From CALEUX01 sp037439945 (GTDB lineage: Bacteria > Bacteroidota > Bacteroidia > Bacteroidales > Marinilabiliaceae), in NCBI GenBank assembly GCA_037439945.1, contig JBBIVA010000029.1, positions 1 through 31,192 of the forward strand: a stretch of DNA of 31,192 nucleotides, written 5' to 3'. Below the pieces are notes generated by a model. It was given only the letters and a program-made list of their open reading frames with translations, was not told the origin of the DNA and made no database searches. Numbering within the stretch: position 1 is the stretch's first letter; each line of letters opens with the position of its first letter. Both the position numbers and the translations under genes were made by a program. Positions 15,617 through 25,506 of this stretch are shown piece after piece.

Positions 15617-18600
15617 GTGCATAAAAGAGTATTCCTTGTGTTTATACTTATGGAATTTGCCAAAGTTGATTCTTACTCACAACAGGCAGCAAACCAATTT
15701 CGACGTATTGATAGTGAAACAGGCTTGTCAAGCAACCAGATAAACACTATTTTCTCAGACCGCAATGGGGCGATGTGGTTTGCAACGGTTTCAGGATTAA
15801 ACCGTTATGATGGTTATTCATTTAAGATATTTAAAAACAACCCCGAAGATCCTTCATCTTTACCAGAAAATAGCATTCAACGTATATTTGAAGATTATTT
15901 AGGTTACCTATGGCTTTTTACCAATAACACTTTTTATATTTTTAATCCCTTTACTGAAACCTTTGGAACTGATCATGAAGTTTTTAATCAAAAAATACAG
16001 GTTCCAAAAAACAACATCAGTACCCTTCGCTTGAATGATGATGGTAGTTTGTGGATTTCAAATTCCCAATCGGGATTGTTTTATTTTAGCCCCACAACCA
16101 AATTACTCAAACATCTGCATCATAATGAAACCGACAAGTCATCCATCTCTTCCAATCACATTATGGATGTGGTTTTTAGCAGGAACAATTTAGTCTATAT
16201 AGTAAATTCATCGGGTATAATTGATGTTATTGACAGCCAGACATTAAAAGTTATTGACAGCCAGGATTATGGAAATTTAATGCGAAATGGTACTGATCAG
16301 AATTTCCGGCTTTTTGTTGATTCAGATGAGAATTTCTGGGTTTATTCGATCAATTCGGGAGATGGACTTTACTTTATAAACCGAAAAACCAATGAATATC
16401 GAAGTTTAAACTCACAAACATCTCCGTTTTATCTTACAAGTAATTTAATTTCAGGCATTATTGAAGATAATTCTGGAAAAATATGGGTATCAACCGATCA
16501 TGGAGGAATTAATATTATTAATAAGGAAAATTTATCAGTTGAACATATAATTAATGTTCCGGGAGATTTAACAAGTTTAAGTGCAAATACGGTTACATCT
16601 ATTCATAAAAGCCCCGACAATATAATTTGGGTTGGAACTTATAAAAACGGTATAAACTACTACCATGAACAACTTTATCAGTTCAAACTTTTTCGCAGCC
16701 AGCCATTTCAGCAATCAAAATATTTTTTTAATGATGTAAATTGTTTTGCCGAAGATAAAAAAGGGAATTTGTGGATCGGCACCAACGGTAAGGGGCTGGT
16801 TTATTTTGACCGGAGTAATAACAGCTATAAAACTTACAATTATCAAAGTGGTAATTCTAAAGGTTTAAGCAGTGACATTATAGTTTGTTTATATATCGAC
16901 CATAAAGAACGTTTATGGATAGGTACATATCAGGGTGGGCTTAATTGCTTTGATGGCACAAAATTTAAAATATACAGGAATAAAATTAATGATCCCGGTA
17001 GTCTGTCCAATGACCGAATATGGCAAATTTATGAAGATAAAACCCGCAGATTGTGGATTGGTACATTAGGTGGGGGTCTTGAGCTTTACAATGAAGATAC
17101 TGACAGCTTTATCCACCATAGAGAGGGTGATTTTAATTCAATAAACACAGATTATGTTTTGGCCATAACCGAAGACAAAAAAGGCAATTTATATATTGGC
17201 ACCTCGGGTGGGTTTAGTATTCTGGATGCCGGGACCAGAAGATTCAGAAATTACTTTTTCGACAGCCAGAATCCAAAGGGCTTAAGTCAATCAAGTGTAT
17301 TAAGCATACTTGAAGATTCCAGGGGAAGAATTTGGATTGGAACACGGAATGGTTTAAATCTATTTAATCCTGAAAGTAATGATTTTAGAGTCTTTCGCGA
17401 TGAACATGGATTACCTGATAACAATATTATTTCAATGCTCGATGATGGTTTTGGAGATATTTGGATTGCCACATTAAATGGTTTGTCAAATTTGAAATCG
17501 GATGATAAAAACCACACTTTTCGGTTCATTAATTACGATGTTCTTGATGGGCTTCAGGGAAGCGAGTTTAATGAACATTCTGCATTACGAACCCGGAAAG
17601 GTGAATTAATATTTGGCGGGGCAAACGGGTTCAATATATTTCATCCTGCTGAGATTGTCGAACATCACCATGATTTCAAGGTTGTTTTAACTGATTTTAA
17701 GCTTTTTAATAGAAGTATTGGAATTGGTGAAAAAATTAATGATAGGATAATCCTTGATAAAGCACTTAACCTGTCATCTGAAATATCTATAGAGCAAAAA
17801 CAAAAGGTTTTTTCAATTGAGTTCTCTGCACTCAATTATTTTGATCCTGAACGCACCAGGTTCAGGTATATGCTTGAAGGGTTTAATGAACAATGGATTG
17901 AAACCGGTGCAAAAAACCGATTTGCAACATTCACAAATCTTAACCCCGGAACTTATGTTTTCAGAGTTAAGGCCTCGGCCAGTGATGGTAGCTGGGGAGA
18001 CAATGAAACAAGGATTGTAATAAATATTATCCCTCCTTTTTATGTTACAAAATGGGCTATTGCAGTTTATTTTTTAATATTTGTTTTACTGGTTTTTTTG
18101 TTGGTATTCACAATTAGGCGGAGGGCCAGAATTCATTTCCAACGCGAACAGGAGAGGGCTGAATATGAAAGGTTGCGTGATCTGGATGCCTTAAAAATAA
18201 AATTCTTTACAAATGTGAGCCACGAGTTCAGAACACCCCTTGCTTTAATTATTACACCTTTGGATAAACTTATTAAAGAAACCGGCGATACTAAATTAGT
18301 TGAAAACCTTTCCCTGATCAAACGAAATGCAAAACGTCTTTTAAGTCTTGTAAATCAACTTCTTGATTTTAGAAAAATGGAGGTTGACAAATGTGTCTTA
18401 AATACATCATTCGGTGATATTAACAGATTTTTAGAAGATATTTTTTATTCCTTCAACGACTTATTCGAAAGTAAAAGCATAAAGTATAAATTCACATCAG
18501 ATATTAGTAGCTATTTTGTGAATTTCGACCATGATAAAATGGAGAAAATCATATTTAACCTTATTTCAAATGCTGTGAAGTTTACACCGGAAAACGGGGA

Positions 18601-19735
18601 AATTGAATTAACTGTTAACAGAAAAAATAGAGGTAATGAAAATTTTAATGACTGTTTTAACGGAAGTGAATATCTGGAAATTCTTGTTTCCGACAATGGC
18701 ATTGGTATTGCACACGATAAACAGGTTAAAATATTTGAGCGTTTTTTTCAAAATGAAAATCCACCATCACTTATTCACCAGGGAAGTGGTATTGGTTTAT
18801 CACTTACCCAGGAGTTTGTGAGGCTTCATGGAGGTACAATTGAAGTTAAAAGCGAGCCGGGTTTGGGTAGCACATTTATTGTAAAATTGCCCCTTACAAC
18901 CGAAAAACCTGAATTGGAAAATGTTAATCAAAATTTTGATGAAAACCAGGAAAATATTAATAATTATGAGAAACCACTTGTAATTATTATTGATGATAAT
19001 GAAGACCTTAGGTTTTACCTTAAGGAAAATCTTAAACAAAATTTCACCATATTAGAATCAAAAAATGCACGTGAAGGATGGTATAATATAGTTTCAAAAA
19101 AGCCGCAATTAGTGGTTTCTGATATTATGATGCCCGGTGAAAATGGTATTGAACTTTGCCGGCGTATTAAAAATGATTCAAAAACTTCACATATACCTGT
19201 AATACTGCTCTCTGCACGAACTTCAGTTGAACAGAAAATTGAAGGTCTTGAAGCCGGAGCTGATGATTATGTTACAAAACCATTTAATTATGAAATTCTT
19301 GAGCTAAAAATAAGTCAGCTGATCAAGCAAAGAAATATGTTCCGGAACAATTTTAGTAGAAAATTTGAGATTAAACCGGGTGAAATCGGCATTACATCCC
19401 TTGATGAAAAATTTCTTAAAAAAGCCCTTAAGGAAGTTGAGAAGAATATTGGAAACAGTGAGTTCTCGGTTGAGAAATTAGGGAAAGAACTTGGAGTGAG
19501 CCGGGGGCATTTATATAACAAACTTGTAGCCCTTACAGGAAAAACACCAATTGAGTTTATCAGGGTTATGCGCCTTAAAAGGGCAGCACAGTTATTGGCA
19601 AAAAGCCAGCAAACAGTTTCGGAAATAGCATACCAGGTTGGATTTAATGATTCAAAGTATTTTACTAAATATTTTAAGGATGAATTTGGGATAGTTCCGT
19701 CAGAATTTGCTAAAAACCACAAGGAAATTGATTAG
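15617..19735 (+). CDS. Hybrid two-component system (HTCS) sensor-regulator
   Basis: This 1372-residue protein joins sensor, kinase, receiver and transcription factor in one chain. It probably senses an oligosaccharide in the periplasm and activates the glycosidase genes. A signal peptide precedes about fourteen Reg_prop repeats (about 25-685), a Y_Y_Y domain (about 735-805) and one membrane helix (about 815-835). HisKA has NVSHEFRTP (His869). HATPase has NLISNAVKFTPE, SDNGIGI and GSGIGLSL. The receiver begins PLVIIIDDNEDLR and has phospho-acceptor Asp1169 in VVSDIMMPG. The AraC-type helix-turn-helix spans about 1280-1368 (VSEIAYQVGFNDSKYFTKYFKDEFG). All key residues are present, so it should be functional. 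The start is GTG at 15617, directly preceded in frame by GAA and a TGA stop. The GH31 to GH2 cluster begins 304 bases downstream and is its likely target. The Y_Y_Y and helix limits are estimates. Confidence 0.96.
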   Translation: MHKRVFLVFILMEFAKVDSYSQQAANQFRRIDSETGLSSNQINTIFSDRNGAMWFATVSGLNRYDGYSFKIFKNNPEDPSSLPENSIQRIFEDYLGYLWLFTNNTFYIFNPFTETFGTDHEVFNQKIQVPKNNISTLRLNDDGSLWISNSQSGLFYFSPTTKLLKHLHHNETDKSSISSNHIMDVVFSRNNLVYIVNSSGIIDVIDSQTLKVIDSQDYGNLMRNGTDQNFRLFVDSDENFWVYSINSGDGLYFINRKTNEYRSLNSQTSPFYLTSNLISGIIEDNSGKIWVSTDHGGINIINKENLSVEHIINVPGDLTSLSANTVTSIHKSPDNIIWVGTYKNGINYYHEQLYQFKLFRSQPFQQSKYFFNDVNCFAEDKKGNLWIGTNGKGLVYFDRSNNSYKTYNYQSGNSKGLSSDIIVCLYIDHKERLWIGTYQGGLNCFDGTKFKIYRNKINDPGSLSNDRIWQIYEDKTRRLWIGTLGGGLELYNEDTDSFIHHREGDFNSINTDYVLAITEDKKGNLYIGTSGGFSILDAGTRRFRNYFFDSQNPKGLSQSSVLSILEDSRGRIWIGTRNGLNLFNPESNDFRVFRDEHGLPDNNIISMLDDGFGDIWIATLNGLSNLKSDDKNHTFRFINYDVLDGLQGSEFNEHSALRTRKGELIFGGANGFNIFHPAEIVEHHHDFKVVLTDFKLFNRSIGIGEKINDRIILDKALNLSSEISIEQKQKVFSIEFSALNYFDPERTRFRYMLEGFNEQWIETGAKNRFATFTNLNPGTYVFRVKASASDGSWGDNETRIVINIIPPFYVTKWAIAVYFLIFVLLVFLLVFTIRRRARIHFQREQERAEYERLRDLDALKIKFFTNVSHEFRTPLALIITPLDKLIKETGDTKLVENLSLIKRNAKRLLSLVNQLLDFRKMEVDKCVLNTSFGDINRFLEDIFYSFNDLFESKSIKYKFTSDISSYFVNFDHDKMEKIIFNLISNAVKFTPENGEIELTVNRKNRGNENFNDCFNGSEYLEILVSDNGIGIAHDKQVKIFERFFQNENPPSLIHQGSGIGLSLTQEFVRLHGGTIEVKSEPGLGSTFIVKLPLTTEKPELENVNQNFDENQENINNYEKPLVIIIDDNEDLRFYLKENLKQNFTILESKNAREGWYNIVSKKPQLVVSDIMMPGENGIELCRRIKNDSKTSHIPVILLSARTSVEQKIEGLEAGADDYVTKPFNYEILELKISQLIKQRNMFRNNFSRKFEIKPGEIGITSLDEKFLKKALKEVEKNIGNSEFSVEKLGKELGVSRGHLYNKLVALTGKTPIEFIRVMRLKRAAQLLAKSQQTVSEIAYQVGFNDSKYFTKYFKDEFGIVPSEFAKNHKEID

Positions 19736-20039
19736 CAATGATTTGATCAATTTTTAAAAGTCATTTTAACCCCTGTTAAAGTACAAATTAACATTACTTG
19801 TGTACAATTAAACCCATGTTTTAATTCAATTTAAACCAATCAATACAGTTATGATACAATATATTTGTTATTGATACCTGAATTCAGAATTGACAAATTG
19901 AAATGATCAGGATTCGGCCATAAAAAATCTATTAACGTAGATACTAGATTGGCTTGGTTATTTGGAAAAGCAAATGAAATAAATATTTGCTGAAATTAAT
20001 ATATATTTTATAATCCTCCCTAATTAAAATTATTTACGG
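19736..20039 (+). promoter_or_regulatory. Regulatory region before GH31: phased direct repeats, leader hairpin, possible -7 box
   Basis: These 304 bases hold no gene. GTACAAATTAA at 19781 and GTACAATTAAA at 19802 are near-identical and 21 bases apart, two helical turns. A weaker third copy, ATTCAATTTAAACC, starts at 19824. Such phased direct repeats suit the AraC-type output of the HTCS protein encoded just upstream. TATATTTG at 19860-19867 fits the Bacteroidota -7 consensus TAnnTTTG, but no good -33 element is seen. AGCAAAT at 19969-19975 inverted as ATTTGCT at 19985-19991 would form a leader hairpin about 50 bases before the GH31 start codon. Confidence 0.45.
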
Positions 20040-22874
20040 ATGAAAAAACAAATTGCTTATACCATTTTTCTTATTGGAATTAACTTTTTATCGTGTAGCA
20101 AAGGTGTTTATAAAACTTTTGAAACAGGAGTTGAAATAGTATCTGAGAATGGTATAATAATAAAATTGGATGTGATTTCTGATGGCATTATTCAGGTTAA
20201 AGCTACCTGTAACGACAAATTTTCTGAAACCCCCAGCCTTGTTGCGATAATGAATGGCGACAAAACTGTAAAATGGGAGCTGGAGGAAGCCAAAGATGAA
20301 ATTGTTTTAAAAACTTCATTAATGTCGGCCAAAGTGTCATTAAAAACAGGATCAGTTTCATTTCTCGATGCTGATGGCAACGTGATAATTAATGAACCTG
20401 CCTACGGAGGTAAAACTTTTATCAGGGTTGAAGATAACGGGAATATAGGTTTTTCAATACAACAGAAATGGGAATCTCCCGGCACAGAGGCTATTTATGG
20501 TCTTGGTCAGCACCAGGCCCATGAAATGAACTATAAAGGAAAAAACGAGGAGCTTTTTCAGTATAATACAAAGGTTTCGGTACCATTTATTATATCAACC
20601 AAAAATTATGGGGTTTTATGGGACAATTACTCCTTTTCAAGGTACGGAGATAGCCGTCCGTACGAACAGATAAACCAGTTTGAATTATACAATAATGCAG
20701 GGAAAAAGGGAGGTTTAACGGCAACATATGTGGATGATTTAAAATCAGAAAATGTTTTTATAGTAAGGGACGAAAATAGTATTGACTATGAAAACCTTGA
20801 AACAATTAAAAATTTTCCGGAAGGTTTTGAATTCAATAAATCAAAAATTACATGGGAAGGGCACTTAGTTCCTATGGAATCAGGGAAGTATAACTTTTTG
20901 CTCTATTACGCAGGATATACAAAAATTTGGATTAACGGAAATTTAATGGCCGACAGATGGCGTACCGCATGGAACCCATCGGTTGCCAAATTTCCGTTTG
21001 ATATGGTTAAAGGAGAAAAATACGCCATAAAGTTGGAATGGTATCCCGATGGAGGTAAATCATATATTGGGTTAAAAGCTTTATCGCCTGTTGATCCTGT
21101 GGAACAAAATAATATTTCTTTTTACTCTGAAATGGGCGATGAAATAAATTACTATTTTGTTAAAGGAAATAGTTTGGACGAAGTAATAAAGGGTTATCGG
21201 TATTTAACAGGGAAAGCACAGGTTATGCCAAAATGGGCCATGGGTTTTTGGCAAAGCAGGGAGAGGTACAAAACCCAGGATGAATTATTGAATGTTTTAA
21301 AGGAATTCAGAAAAAGACAGATACCAATTGATAATATTGTTCAGGATTGGTTTTTTTGGGAAGAAGACCAGTGGGGAAGTCAGAAATTTGACCTTAAAAG
21401 GTTTCCTGATCCACAAAAAATGGTTAATGAGGTACATGAAAACAATGCCCGGATAATGATCTCAGTATGGCCAAAATATTATATCACAACTGATCATTAT
21501 AAACGGTTTAATGATAAGGGATGGATTTATAAACTAGCGGTCAATGACAGTATCCGTGATTGGGTGGGAGATGGACATATAGGCTCATTTTACGATGCTT
21601 ATAACCCCGATGCACGGCAATTGTTTTGGGAACAGATGCGCGATAATCTTTACAATCTGGGAATTGATGCCTGGTGGCTCGATGCAACTGAGCCCGACAT
21701 ACTTTCAAATGCAAGTGTTGAATATCGTAAGGCTTTAATGGATCCAACTTATTTGGGTTCAGCAACAAAATATTTTAACGCATTTGCATTAATGAATGCA
21801 AAAGGTATTTACGAAGGGCAGCGTAAAGATGGCAAAGGGGAACGTGTCTTTATTTTAACCCGCTCAGGGTTTGCCGGTATGCAGCGCTATGGTACAGTAA
21901 CATGGAGTGGCGATATTGGTACTGTATGGGAAGATATGAAAGCACAGATTCCTGCAGGGATAAATTTTTCAATGTCGGGTTTACCATATTGGACAATGGA
22001 TATTGGAGGGTTCTGCGTTGAAAAAAGGTTCGAAAATGCCAAAGAAGGATCAGAAGATTTAAACGAATGGCGTGAGTTAAATACACGGTGGTATCAGTTT
22101 GGAACTTTTGTACCATTATTCAGGGCCCATGGTCAGTTTCCGTTCAGGGAAATCTGGAACATTGCACCCGAAAATCATAAGGCCTACCAATCAATGCTTT
22201 ATTATAACAAGCTTCGCTATAGGCTTATGCCATATATTTATAGCATGACAGGGGCTGTTTACCATAATGATTTCACAATGATGCGGGGTTTGGCAATGGA
22301 TTTCCCTCATGATAAAGAAGTTTTTGACATTGATGACCAGTATATGTTTGGTAAGCAAATTATGGTTTGCCCTGTTTATAAATATAAAGAGCGCAACCGG
22401 AATGTTTATTTACCATCAGGTAAAGGATGGTATGAGTTACATACAGGAAAATATTACACAGGGGGTCAAACTACAAATGTCAACGCACCATACGAACATA
22501 TACCACTTTTTGTACCTGAAGGATCAATTATACCATTTGGCCCAGCCATTGAATATACATCGCAAAAAACCAACGAGCCATATACTATAGTTGTTTTTAC
22601 CGGAATGGATGGTGAGTTTTTGCTTTATGATGATGAAGGTGTTAACTACAACTATGAAAAGGGTCATTTTGCAACCATAAAAATTAATTATTCAGAAGAA
22701 AACCAAAGTCTTGTTTTGGGCAAACGGAATGGCAGTTTTGAAGGTTTAGATGAAAAAATCAGGTTCAGGGTTATTTGGGTAAGTAAAGAGCAGCCCTTTA
22801 TTTTTTCATTTAATGGCCTTAATGAAGGTAGAGTTTATGAATATACAGGAGATGAACTTGTTATAGAACGATAA
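20040..22874 (+). CDS. GH31 alpha-xylosidase-like lipoprotein with PA14 insert
   Basis: The enzyme probably removes alpha-1,6-xylose from the non-reducing end of xyloglucan oligosaccharides in the periplasm. The 944-residue protein has a lipobox FLSC (Cys19), a GH31 N-terminal beta-domain, a PA14-type insert at about 225-350 (ITWEGHLVPMESGKYNFLL, GYTKIWING, KLEWYPDGG) and a catalytic TIM barrel from about 395. The nucleophile lies in WWLDATEPD (Asp548) and the acid/base in TWSGDIGT (Asp625), both canonical. A PA14 insert at this point is a feature of characterised xyloglucan-specific alpha-xylosidases of Cellvibrio and Bacteroides ovatus, which supports the substrate call. An alpha-glucosidase is the main alternative. 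It is the first gene of the side-chain cluster and lies right after the HTCS gene. The start ATG is preceded by an A/T-rich stretch typical of this phylum. Confidence 0.93.
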   Translation: MKKQIAYTIFLIGINFLSCSKGVYKTFETGVEIVSENGIIIKLDVISDGIIQVKATCNDKFSETPSLVAIMNGDKTVKWELEEAKDEIVLKTSLMSAKVSLKTGSVSFLDADGNVIINEPAYGGKTFIRVEDNGNIGFSIQQKWESPGTEAIYGLGQHQAHEMNYKGKNEELFQYNTKVSVPFIISTKNYGVLWDNYSFSRYGDSRPYEQINQFELYNNAGKKGGLTATYVDDLKSENVFIVRDENSIDYENLETIKNFPEGFEFNKSKITWEGHLVPMESGKYNFLLYYAGYTKIWINGNLMADRWRTAWNPSVAKFPFDMVKGEKYAIKLEWYPDGGKSYIGLKALSPVDPVEQNNISFYSEMGDEINYYFVKGNSLDEVIKGYRYLTGKAQVMPKWAMGFWQSRERYKTQDELLNVLKEFRKRQIPIDNIVQDWFFWEEDQWGSQKFDLKRFPDPQKMVNEVHENNARIMISVWPKYYITTDHYKRFNDKGWIYKLAVNDSIRDWVGDGHIGSFYDAYNPDARQLFWEQMRDNLYNLGIDAWWLDATEPDILSNASVEYRKALMDPTYLGSATKYFNAFALMNAKGIYEGQRKDGKGERVFILTRSGFAGMQRYGTVTWSGDIGTVWEDMKAQIPAGINFSMSGLPYWTMDIGGFCVEKRFENAKEGSEDLNEWRELNTRWYQFGTFVPLFRAHGQFPFREIWNIAPENHKAYQSMLYYNKLRYRLMPYIYSMTGAVYHNDFTMMRGLAMDFPHDKEVFDIDDQYMFGKQIMVCPVYKYKERNRNVYLPSGKGWYELHTGKYYTGGQTTNVNAPYEHIPLFVPEGSIIPFGPAIEYTSQKTNEPYTIVVFTGMDGEFLLYDDEGVNYNYEKGHFATIKINYSEENQSLVLGKRNGSFEGLDEKIRFRVIWVSKEQPFIFSFNGLNEGRVYEYTGDELVIER

Positions 22875-22892
22875 ATTTTGTTTTGGTAAGGG

Positions 22893-22929
22893 AATGATAC
22901 TCACCGGTGTTTTACCGGTGAGGGTCATT
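22893..22929 (+). terminator. Hairpin between the GH31 and first GH2 genes
   Basis: CTCACCGGT at 22900-22908 pairs perfectly with ACCGGTGAG at 22914-22922 around a GTTTT loop. Outer arms AATGA (22893-22897) and TCATT (22925-22929) extend it. A mixed T-rich tract follows. It begins 18 bases after the GH31 stop codon and may terminate or attenuate transcription, or protect the upstream mRNA. Confidence 0.65.
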
Positions 22930-23079
22930 TGTTATTTTATAAACAAAAGATTATCTGTAATAAAGTTTTTTGTTTTGGCTGAAATTGGTAAATTTTATTG
23001 GTTTTGTAATAATCTCTTATTTACAATATCCGGAGGTATGACTATAAATTCCTGTTCAGCAGTAAAATATAAATTAAAA

Positions 23080-25506
23080 ATGAGAAAAAACACTGTAGCC
23101 CTTTTAATAATGTTTAGCCTGATTCTTTCTTCATGTGGGCACAGGTCAAACAGTGATTTGCAAAGCCGTATAACTGAAAAATTTACCGGTCAATGGAAAT
23201 TTCACCTCGGTGATTTGGATAGTGCCTATATAAAGGAGTTAAATGATTCGTCATGGCAGAGTATTAATTTGCCACATGATTGGAGTATTAATGAGACTTA
23301 TAATATCGATAATCCCGGTGGTCATGGAACCAAATTCATGATAGGGGGTGTTGGATGGTACAGAAAATATTTTTTCATACCTGAAAAGGATAAGGAAAAA
23401 CGTTTTGAAATAACTTTTGATGGGGTTTATCAGAATAGCACGGTTTGGATAAACGGGCATTTACTAGGTAACCGGCCAATGGGTTACATCTCATTTAAAT
23501 ATAATATTACCCCGTACCTGGTTTTCGGTAAAGAAAATATTCTTTCGGTTAAGGTTGATAATTCTGAACAACCAAATTCCAGATGGTATACAGGGTCCGG
23601 TATTTACCGTAATGTTTGGATAACTAAAACAAATAAAACCTATATCGATGACCGGGGGTTTTTTGTCACTACACCAAATCTTTCGGAGAAGGTTGCTCAA
23701 ATTAAAATTTCATCAATAATACGTAATACCCATAACTCACTTAAGGTAATAAAAGTATTATCCGAAATATTTGAAACATCGGGCAAAAAAATTGGAGAAT
23801 CTATTTCACAGGTTACTGTTAATGGTAATTCAGATTTAAGTGTAATACAGGAAGTTTTAATTGATAATCCATCCCTTTGGTCAGTTGAAAATCCTGCGCT
23901 ATATATAGTAAAGCAAACTTTAAAAGAAAATGAAAATATTCTCGATGATTATAGAATTGAAACAGGGTTTAGGTATTTTAAATTTGATGCGAATAATGGG
24001 TTTTTCTTAAATAACAAATTTCTAAAAATTAAGGGTGTTTGCATGCACCATGATCTTGGCGCACTTGGCGCAGCAATTAACATAAGGGCCATTGAACGGC
24101 AACTTCAAATTTTAAAGGAAATGGGATGTAATGCAATTCGGACTGCCCATAACCCGCCGGCTCCCGAATTATTGCAATTATGCGATAAAATGGGGTTTCT
24201 GGTAATGAATGAAACCTTTGATATGTGGAAAAGAAAAAAAACTGAAAAAGATTATTCCATATATTGGGATAAATGGCATAAGCAGGATTTGCATGATCAT
24301 ATTGTCAGGGACCGGAACCATCCGAGTGTAATAATGTGGAGTATAGGTAACGAGATACCTGAACAGTGGAGCGGGGAAGGTGGGGAAATAGCCCTGGAAC
24401 TATCAGGGATAATTAAAGATTTAGACCCTACCAGGCCAATTACGGCCGGAAATAACCACCCGGCACCGGGAAATAAAATAATAAGTTCGGGTGCCCTCGA
24501 TATTATAGGGTTTAATTATGCTCATGACGATTTTGAAAATTTTCATAATTGGTATCCCAATAAAGTTTTTATAGCAACAGAAACTACATCGGCACTGGCT
24601 ACCCGTGGAAGTTACGATATGCCATCAGACAGTATCCGTAAATGGCCCGAACGTTGGGATTTATTGCTCCTTGATGGTAATGCCGACAATAGTTGCTCAG
24701 CCTACGATAATTGTCATGCCCCGTGGGGCTCAACTCATGAAAAGACATGGAAACTTATAAAAAAACACAATTTTTTATCAGGCATGTTTATATGGACTGG
24801 TTTTGATTATTTAGGTGAGCCTACGCCGTATATATGGCCATCACGAAGTTCATATTTCGGTATCGTTGATTTGGCCGGATTTCCAAAGGATATTTATTAT
24901 ATGTATCAAAGTGAATGGACAAATAAAACCGTTTTGCACATATTTCCTCATTGGAATTGGGAACCCGGAGAAATTGTGGATGTATGGGCTTATTATAATA
25001 ATGCCGATGAGGTAGAGCTATTTCTTAATAACAAATCGCTGGGCAAAAGAAGTAAATCGGCCGATGATTTGCATGTTTATTGGAGAGTTCCATTTGAAAA
25101 AGGCACAATTAAGGCTATTTCACGAAAAAATAATGTTGAAATAGTGGTGAAGGAGATCCACACTGCAGGCAAAGCATCAACAATTAAAGCAAAAGCCGAC
25201 AGGGCCGAAATAAGTGCCGGAGGTGATGATTTATCTTTCATAACGGTCGATATTGTTGACAGTAGTGGTAATTTGGTCCCTGATGCCAATAATTTAGTGT
25301 CAATAAATATTATTGGTAATGCCGAAATTGCAGGGGTTGATAATGGCTGCCAAACTAACCATGATGCTTTTAACGATAATAAAATAAGGGCTTTTAATGG
25401 GAAATGCCTTGTTATTATTCGGTCAGGGAACAATCCAGGTAAGGTTGAAATATCGTTATCATCTGAAAATTTAAAGCACGAAATTGTCACCTTAAAAGTT
25501 ATTTAA
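23080..25506 (+). CDS. GH2 beta-galactosidase-like lipoprotein
   Basis: The enzyme probably removes beta-galactose from xyloglucan side chains with retention of configuration. I choose ATG at 23080 (808 residues) because MRKNTVALLIMFSLILSSC is a clean lipoprotein signal peptide with lipobox LSSC. The open frame extends up to 22894, but that stretch overlaps the intergenic hairpin and is not a plausible N-terminus, even though a GGAGG lies next to an in-frame ATG at 23038. Domains are a jelly-roll sugar-binding domain (about 28-170, LPHDWSI, GVGWYRK), an Ig-like domain, and a TIM barrel (about 290-585) with acid/base Glu425 in WSIGNEIPE and nucleophile Glu501 in IATETTSA. A DUF4982-type domain (EVELFLNNKSLGKR) and a C-terminal Ig-like domain follow. 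A beta-glucuronidase or beta-mannosidase is less likely given the xyloglucan-type neighbours. Confidence 0.9.
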   Translation: MRKNTVALLIMFSLILSSCGHRSNSDLQSRITEKFTGQWKFHLGDLDSAYIKELNDSSWQSINLPHDWSINETYNIDNPGGHGTKFMIGGVGWYRKYFFIPEKDKEKRFEITFDGVYQNSTVWINGHLLGNRPMGYISFKYNITPYLVFGKENILSVKVDNSEQPNSRWYTGSGIYRNVWITKTNKTYIDDRGFFVTTPNLSEKVAQIKISSIIRNTHNSLKVIKVLSEIFETSGKKIGESISQVTVNGNSDLSVIQEVLIDNPSLWSVENPALYIVKQTLKENENILDDYRIETGFRYFKFDANNGFFLNNKFLKIKGVCMHHDLGALGAAINIRAIERQLQILKEMGCNAIRTAHNPPAPELLQLCDKMGFLVMNETFDMWKRKKTEKDYSIYWDKWHKQDLHDHIVRDRNHPSVIMWSIGNEIPEQWSGEGGEIALELSGIIKDLDPTRPITAGNNHPAPGNKIISSGALDIIGFNYAHDDFENFHNWYPNKVFIATETTSALATRGSYDMPSDSIRKWPERWDLLLLDGNADNSCSAYDNCHAPWGSTHEKTWKLIKKHNFLSGMFIWTGFDYLGEPTPYIWPSRSSYFGIVDLAGFPKDIYYMYQSEWTNKTVLHIFPHWNWEPGEIVDVWAYYNNADEVELFLNNKSLGKRSKSADDLHVYWRVPFEKGTIKAISRKNNVEIVVKEIHTAGKASTIKAKADRAEISAGGDDLSFITVDIVDSSGNLVPDANNLVSINIIGNAEIAGVDNGCQTNHDAFNDNKIRAFNGKCLVIIRSGNNPGKVEISLSSENLKHEIVTLKVI

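Noticed and set aside
19315..19722. A 135-codon minus-strand open frame inside the HTCS gene.
   Set aside because: It is the complement of the AraC domain and the linker before it, which are clearly coding on the plus strand.
19860..19867. TATATTTG as a confident promoter for the GH31 cluster.
   Set aside because: It fits the -7 consensus, but no TTTG or TTG stands at the right distance upstream, and such words are frequent in AT-rich DNA. It is mentioned only as part of the region.
22894..23079. A 62-codon N-terminal extension of the first GH2 protein, with a GGAGG next to an in-frame ATG at 23038.
   Set aside because: The extension overlaps an intergenic hairpin, and the later ATG at 23080 gives a proper lipoprotein signal peptide. 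The GGAGG is only one base from the earlier ATG, too close to work well.
25077..25490. A 137-codon minus-strand open frame inside the first GH2 gene.
   Set aside because: It lies opposite conserved GH2 C-terminal sequence and its peptide looks like no known family.
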